From Betaproteobacteria bacterium (GTDB lineage Bacteria > Pseudomonadota > Gammaproteobacteria > Burkholderiales > SG8-39), in contig JAOUFA010000173.1 of assembly GCA_029858545.1 (NCBI GenBank), positions 1 to 7,470 of the forward strand: 7,470 bases of DNA. The letters are read 5' to 3'. Made by a program: the position numbers and the translations under genes. Under the pieces are notes generated by a model, which did not search any database, was not told the origin of the DNA, and saw only the letters and a program-made list of their open reading frames with translations. Below are positions 5,115 to 7,470 of this stretch, piece by piece (the first letter of the stretch is position 1; each line of letters starts with the position of its first letter).

Positions 5115-6269
5115 TCAGGAAAGCCGCGCGAGATTTCCGCGCATCCACCACCCGAGTGCTGCAAAACACAGGCCGAAAGCAATGATCGCCGGCGCGTATC
5201 CGGCGAGGCTAATCGCCGCGCCCATTGCCGCGACGCCAAGCGCCTGGCCGAGTGCCCAGACTGAAGCGTAGATCGCAACCGCCGCGCCGCGCGCCTGCGG
5301 CGCCATTTCGGTGGCCTTGATTTGCACGGTGTTGTGCAGCATGTAGAACGAGAAGCCGAGCACGATGGTGTAGAAAAGCGCCGGCCCCCACGCGGGGGTG
5401 AGGACGATCGCCACAAAGGCCATGCCGCAGATCGCCCCGCCCCAACTCACCAGGCCGCGCTGGCCGAGCCAGCGCAACAGCGACCCCACCACGAGGGTGT
5501 ACAACACGCCTCCGATGCCGAACCCCGCGAGGATCGTACCGATCAGTGTCAGGCTCAGGTCGTAGCGAAGCTTGAGGAAGGCGCCGAGAAACGAATAGGC
5601 GCCGAAGAACAGGAACGAATCGGCGAGCGCGGTGGCGAGCACGTAGCGAACGACCTTGGAGCGAAGCAGCCGCGCATGCGCGGTGAACGGATTGCCGCCG
5701 CGACCGCTGCCGCCGTCCTCGTGCCACTGTGCGCGTGTGCGCAGAAACAGGATCGCCGCAACCGCCGCGAATACGCCACCGAGCAGGACAAAGGTCGCGC
5801 GCCAGCCGAGCAAATCGGTGAGCAGACCGCCGAAGAACGGCCCGAGCGCCTGGCCGGTAATCGTGCCGGCGATGAAACGCGCGACCACCGGCTGGCGCTC
5901 GGCAAGCGGCACACGATCGCCGATGTATGCCATGCCGAGGGTCACCGAGGCCGAGCCGAACAGCGCCGTCACGAAACGCAGCGCCGCGAGGGAGGCGAGA
6001 TCCGGCGCGAATGCACAGGCGACCGATCCGGCGCCCGCCCCCGCCATTGCAAAGGTCGCCATGCGCAGTTTGCCGTAGCGGTCGCCGAGCGGTCCATGCA
6101 ACAGGGCGCCGATCGCGGATGCAAGGCCGAAGGCGGTGATCACCACGGAAGCTGCCGCGGCGGTGGTTCCGAAGTCGCTCGCCAGGCGCGGCAGCAGCGG
6201 CTCGACGATGCGCAGCGCGATGCCGCTGTTCGCGCTCGCCAATGCCATGAAGAATATTGCCTCTCGCAT
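5115..6269 (-). CDS. Major facilitator superfamily (MFS) transporter, probable efflux type
   Basis: This 384-residue inner-membrane protein has about 12 hydrophobic segments in two halves, joined by a hydrophilic loop around residues 186-214 rich in Arg, Gly and Ser. The cytoplasmic loop between helices 2 and 3 carries the MFS motif A variant GPLGDRYGKLR at 59-69. A helix-5-like stretch with GTITGQALGPFFGGLL resembles the motif C region of proton-linked antiporters, which suggests drug or metabolite efflux rather than uptake; the substrate cannot be read from sequence. The length fits compact AraJ-like bacterial MFS exporters. An in-frame upstream ATG would add 36 residues of atypical composition before the natural MREAIFF start, so I choose forward 6269. 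No Shine-Dalgarno precedes it; instead TATGAT ends six bases before the ATG, which would fit a leaderless message. The gene diverges from a TRAP transporter operon. Confidence 0.9.
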   Translation of the reverse strand: MREAIFFMALASANSGIALRIVEPLLPRLASDFGTTAAAASVVITAFGLASAIGALLHGPLGDRYGKLRMATFAMAGAGAGSVACAFAPDLASLAALRFVTALFGSASVTLGMAYIGDRVPLAERQPVVARFIAGTITGQALGPFFGGLLTDLLGWRATFVLLGGVFAAVAAILFLRTRAQWHEDGGSGRGGNPFTAHARLLRSKVVRYVLATALADSFLFFGAYSFLGAFLKLRYDLSLTLIGTILAGFGIGGVLYTLVVGSLLRWLGQRGLVSWGGAICGMAFVAIVLTPAWGPALFYTIVLGFSFYMLHNTVQIKATEMAPQARGAAVAIYASVWALGQALGVAAMGAAISLAGYAPAIIAFGLCFAALGWWMRGNLARLS

Positions 6270-6275
6270 GCGGGA

Positions 6276-6281
6276 ATCATA
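6276..6281 (-). promoter_or_regulatory. Candidate -10 box of the MFS gene
   Basis: On the minus strand TATGAT (five of six bases match TATAAT) ends six bases before the MFS start codon. Initiation seven bases downstream would fall on the A of the ATG. No convincing -35 is visible 16-18 bases upstream. Confidence 0.4.
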
Positions 6282-6301
6282 CAGACCGAGGACAATCGCC
6301 A

Positions 6302-6315
6302 CACTGCGCACTGCG
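6302..6315. repeat. Tandem 7-base repeat CACTGCG x2 in the divergent intergenic region
   Basis: CACTGCG occurs twice head to tail, ending eight bases before the -35 box of the TRAP operon promoter. The position suits a regulator-binding half-site pair, but two 7-base copies in GC-rich DNA are weak evidence. Confidence 0.35.
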
Positions 6316-6323
6316 AACCAACA

Positions 6324-6352
6324 TTGACAAACCGCGTGGCCGCTCCTACTCT
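6324..6352 (+). promoter_or_regulatory. Sigma70-type promoter of the TRAP transporter operon
   Basis: A perfect TTGACA at 6324-6329 is followed after exactly 17 bases by TACTCT at 6347-6352, which keeps the key T, A and final T of the -10 consensus. Transcription would start near 6359, giving a leader of about 36 bases before the dctP-like ATG. Confidence 0.65.
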
Positions 6353-6382
6353 CATCGGTTCCGCACGAATACCCCAACCAAC

Positions 6383-6387
6383 GGAGG
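6383..6387 (+). promoter_or_regulatory. Strong ribosome-binding site of the dctP-like gene
   Basis: GGAGG lies seven bases before ATG 6395, an optimal match and spacing. It rules out the longer in-frame start at 6257 and implies strong expression of the binding protein. Confidence 0.85.
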
Positions 6388-6394
6388 AGAAGAC

Positions 6395-7354
6395 ATGAAA
6401 ACCACGATGATGCTCGCCGCCGTGGCGGCGGCGCTGGCTCCTGGATTCAGCTCGGCCGACGAAACCACGCTCAAGCTCGTTTCAGCGTTTCCCGAAACCG
6501 CAACCTACGTCAAGCACCTCACACCCTGGATGCAGCAATTCAATGCCGAAGGTAAGGGTGTTCTGCAGATCAATTTCATCGGCGGGCCCAAGGCGATCCC
6601 GACCTTCGAAGTTGGCACCTCGGCGAAGAACGGCGTGGTTCAGCTGGCAATGACCACCGGTGCGTTCTACACCAACCTGATGCCGGAAGCCGACGCGCTC
6701 AAGCTCGCGCAGATCACCGTCGCCGAGCAAAGAAAGAACGGCGCGTTCGACTACATCAACAAGGTATGGAGCCAGAAGGCGAATCTGGTCTACCTCGCGC
6801 GCATGGTCGAGGACACGCCGTTTCATCTCTACCTCAACAAGAAGATCGACAATCCCGATCTCAAGGGCCTGAAAATCCGCGTCACACCGGTATACCGCGA
6901 CTTCTTCGCCTCGATGGGCGCGACGCTGATGCAGACCGCCCCGGGCGAGGTCTATACCGCCCTTGAGCGCGGCGTGGTCGACGGCTACGGCTGGCCGATC
7001 CAGGGAATATTCGATCTCCACTGGCACGAAAAGACCAAGTACCGCGTCGACCCGGGCTTCTACAACGCCGAGGTGTCGATCATCATGAACCTGGATGCGC
7101 ACAAGAAGCTCAGCGCCGCGCAACGCGCTTACCTGGAGCGGCAGGCGCTCGCGCTCGAAGCACAGAACGGCGTCTGGCGGAAACTCAACGACGAGGACAC
7201 CAAGCGTCAGGCGCAGGTCGGCATCCAGACGATATCCTTCGATGCGGCAACCGCCAAGCGCTATCACGACCAAGCCTACGAAATTGGCTGGGCGGCAATC
7301 GTCAAGGCGAGTCCCGAGCACGGCCCGCAACTGAAGAAGCTGCTCTCGAAGTAA
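6395..7354 (+). CDS. dctP: TRAP transporter substrate-binding protein, DctP family
   Basis: This 319-residue secreted solute receptor has a Sec signal peptide: a basic start (MKTT), a hydrophobic core to about residue 18 and likely cleavage after SSA at 21, predicting a periplasmic protein. The mature part has the DctP fold signatures: a first strand TLKLVSAFPE, the segment VVQLAMTTGAFYTNLMPEADAL, the hinge strand LKGLKIRV with Arg 162 (by family knowledge this Arg usually salt-bridges the substrate carboxylate), then MGATLMQTAPGEVYTALERGVVDGYGWP at about 174-201. The length is typical. It should deliver an organic acid to a DctQ/DctM permease driven by a sodium or proton gradient; the ligand cannot be deduced. 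The gene directly abuts a dctQ-like start. The symbol denotes the family, not proven C4-dicarboxylate specificity. Confidence 0.92.
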   Translation: MKTTMMLAAVAAALAPGFSSADETTLKLVSAFPETATYVKHLTPWMQQFNAEGKGVLQINFIGGPKAIPTFEVGTSAKNGVVQLAMTTGAFYTNLMPEADALKLAQITVAEQRKNGAFDYINKVWSQKANLVYLARMVEDTPFHLYLNKKIDNPDLKGLKIRVTPVYRDFFASMGATLMQTAPGEVYTALERGVVDGYGWPIQGIFDLHWHEKTKYRVDPGFYNAEVSIIMNLDAHKKLSAAQRAYLERQALALEAQNGVWRKLNDEDTKRQAQVGIQTISFDAATAKRYHDQAYEIGWAAIVKASPEHGPQLKKLLSK

Positions 7355-7470
7355 GTGCGCGCCTACCGGAGGCTGCTCGAGGGTCTCGCCGCGGCCGCCG
7401 CGCTCATCCTGGGCGCGGCCGCGTTCGCGGTGAGCCTCGATGTCGTATTGCGCAATACCGGCTGGGGCGG
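7355..7470 (+). CDS. dctQ: Partial TRAP transporter small permease subunit, DctQ-like
   Basis: A GTG at 7355-7357 follows the preceding TAA with no gap and opens a frame that stays open to the window edge (38 complete codons). The residues read (M)RAYRRLLEGLAAAAALIL and continue GAAAFAVSLDVVLRNTGWG. This is one membrane helix followed by the D-x-x-x-R-N pattern that closes helix 1 of DctQ proteins. DctQ is the four-helix inner-membrane partner of the large DctM permease. There is no ATG nearby and no separate Shine-Dalgarno, so initiation probably depends on ribosomes finishing dctP. The identification rests on this helix plus gene order; the remaining three-quarters lies outside the window. 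Confidence 0.8.
   Translation, partial: MRAYRRLLEGLAAAAALILGAAAFAVSLDVVLRNTGWG

Noticed and set aside
6270..6377. 36-residue N-terminal extension of the MFS protein
   Set aside because: The extension (starting MGYSCGTDE) has an atypical composition for an MFS N-terminus and would overlap the divergent promoter. MREAIFF starts right at helix 1.
5322..6398. 358-codon plus-strand open frame opposite the MFS gene
   Set aside because: It is a charged, low-complexity translation (Arg/Glu/Gln/His) mirroring membrane-protein codons. The MFS motifs on the minus strand are clear.
6482..7330. 282-codon minus-strand open frame opposite the dctP-like gene
   Set aside because: It has no family resemblance and fully overlaps a well-supported TRAP receptor with a strong ribosome-binding site and promoter.
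1..7470. Mobile element, CRISPR, tRNA, rRNA or defence-system content
   Set aside because: I saw no transposase or integrase frames, terminal inverted repeats, spaced direct-repeat arrays or tRNA-like cloverleaf sequences. The genes are housekeeping, transport and metabolic types with uniform composition.

Overview
The window is high-GC, gene-dense bacterial chromosome. Codon use, neighbour order and protein families (Pal with an EGNCDERG-type loop, a YbdK-type ligase beside a C26 amidase, a DctP/DctQ TRAP system) point to a betaproteobacterium, perhaps Burkholderiales- or Rhodocyclales-like. That placement is an inference from protein style; there is no rRNA or other marker here.

Layout. 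(1) 1-875, plus strand: the last 38 codons of a gene that is probably trehalose-6-phosphate synthase (otsA), then a complete trehalose-6-phosphate phosphatase (otsB) two bases later. Together they form the two-step OtsAB route to the compatible solute trehalose. (2) About 963-4201, plus strand: a tight three-gene unit made of a class I glutamine-amidotransferase-like C26 (PuuD-type) gamma-glutamyl hydrolase, a 403-residue CPA-type cation:proton antiporter without a C-terminal RCK domain, and a YbdK/GCS2-type carboxylate-amine ligase. A gamma-glutamyl bond-making enzyme and a gamma-glutamyl bond-breaking enzyme thus flank a membrane exchanger. (3) 4210-4225: a hairpin terminator between convergent genes. 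(4) 4269-6269, minus strand: a stand-alone Pal outer-membrane lipoprotein and, upstream of it on the same strand, a 12-helix MFS transporter, separated by about 280 bases of repeat-rich non-coding DNA. (5) 6270-6394: a divergent intergenic region with a good sigma70-type promoter facing right. (6) 6395-7470, plus strand: a TRAP substrate-binding protein (DctP) and the start of its small permease (DctQ), which begins at a GTG directly abutting the DctP stop and runs off the window.

The most interesting part is region 2. The ligase/hydrolase pair could set the level of a gamma-glutamyl metabolite that is exported by, or gates, the exchanger. This would be loosely analogous to glutathione-adduct control of KefC, but with the metabolic enzymes built into the operon. 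The antiporter also appears to lack the acidic residues usually found in the two ion-binding core motifs (TSP where TDP is typical of CPA1, NC where ND is typical), so its transport chemistry may be non-standard. The region contains no mobile elements, CRISPR arrays, tRNA or rRNA genes that I can see.
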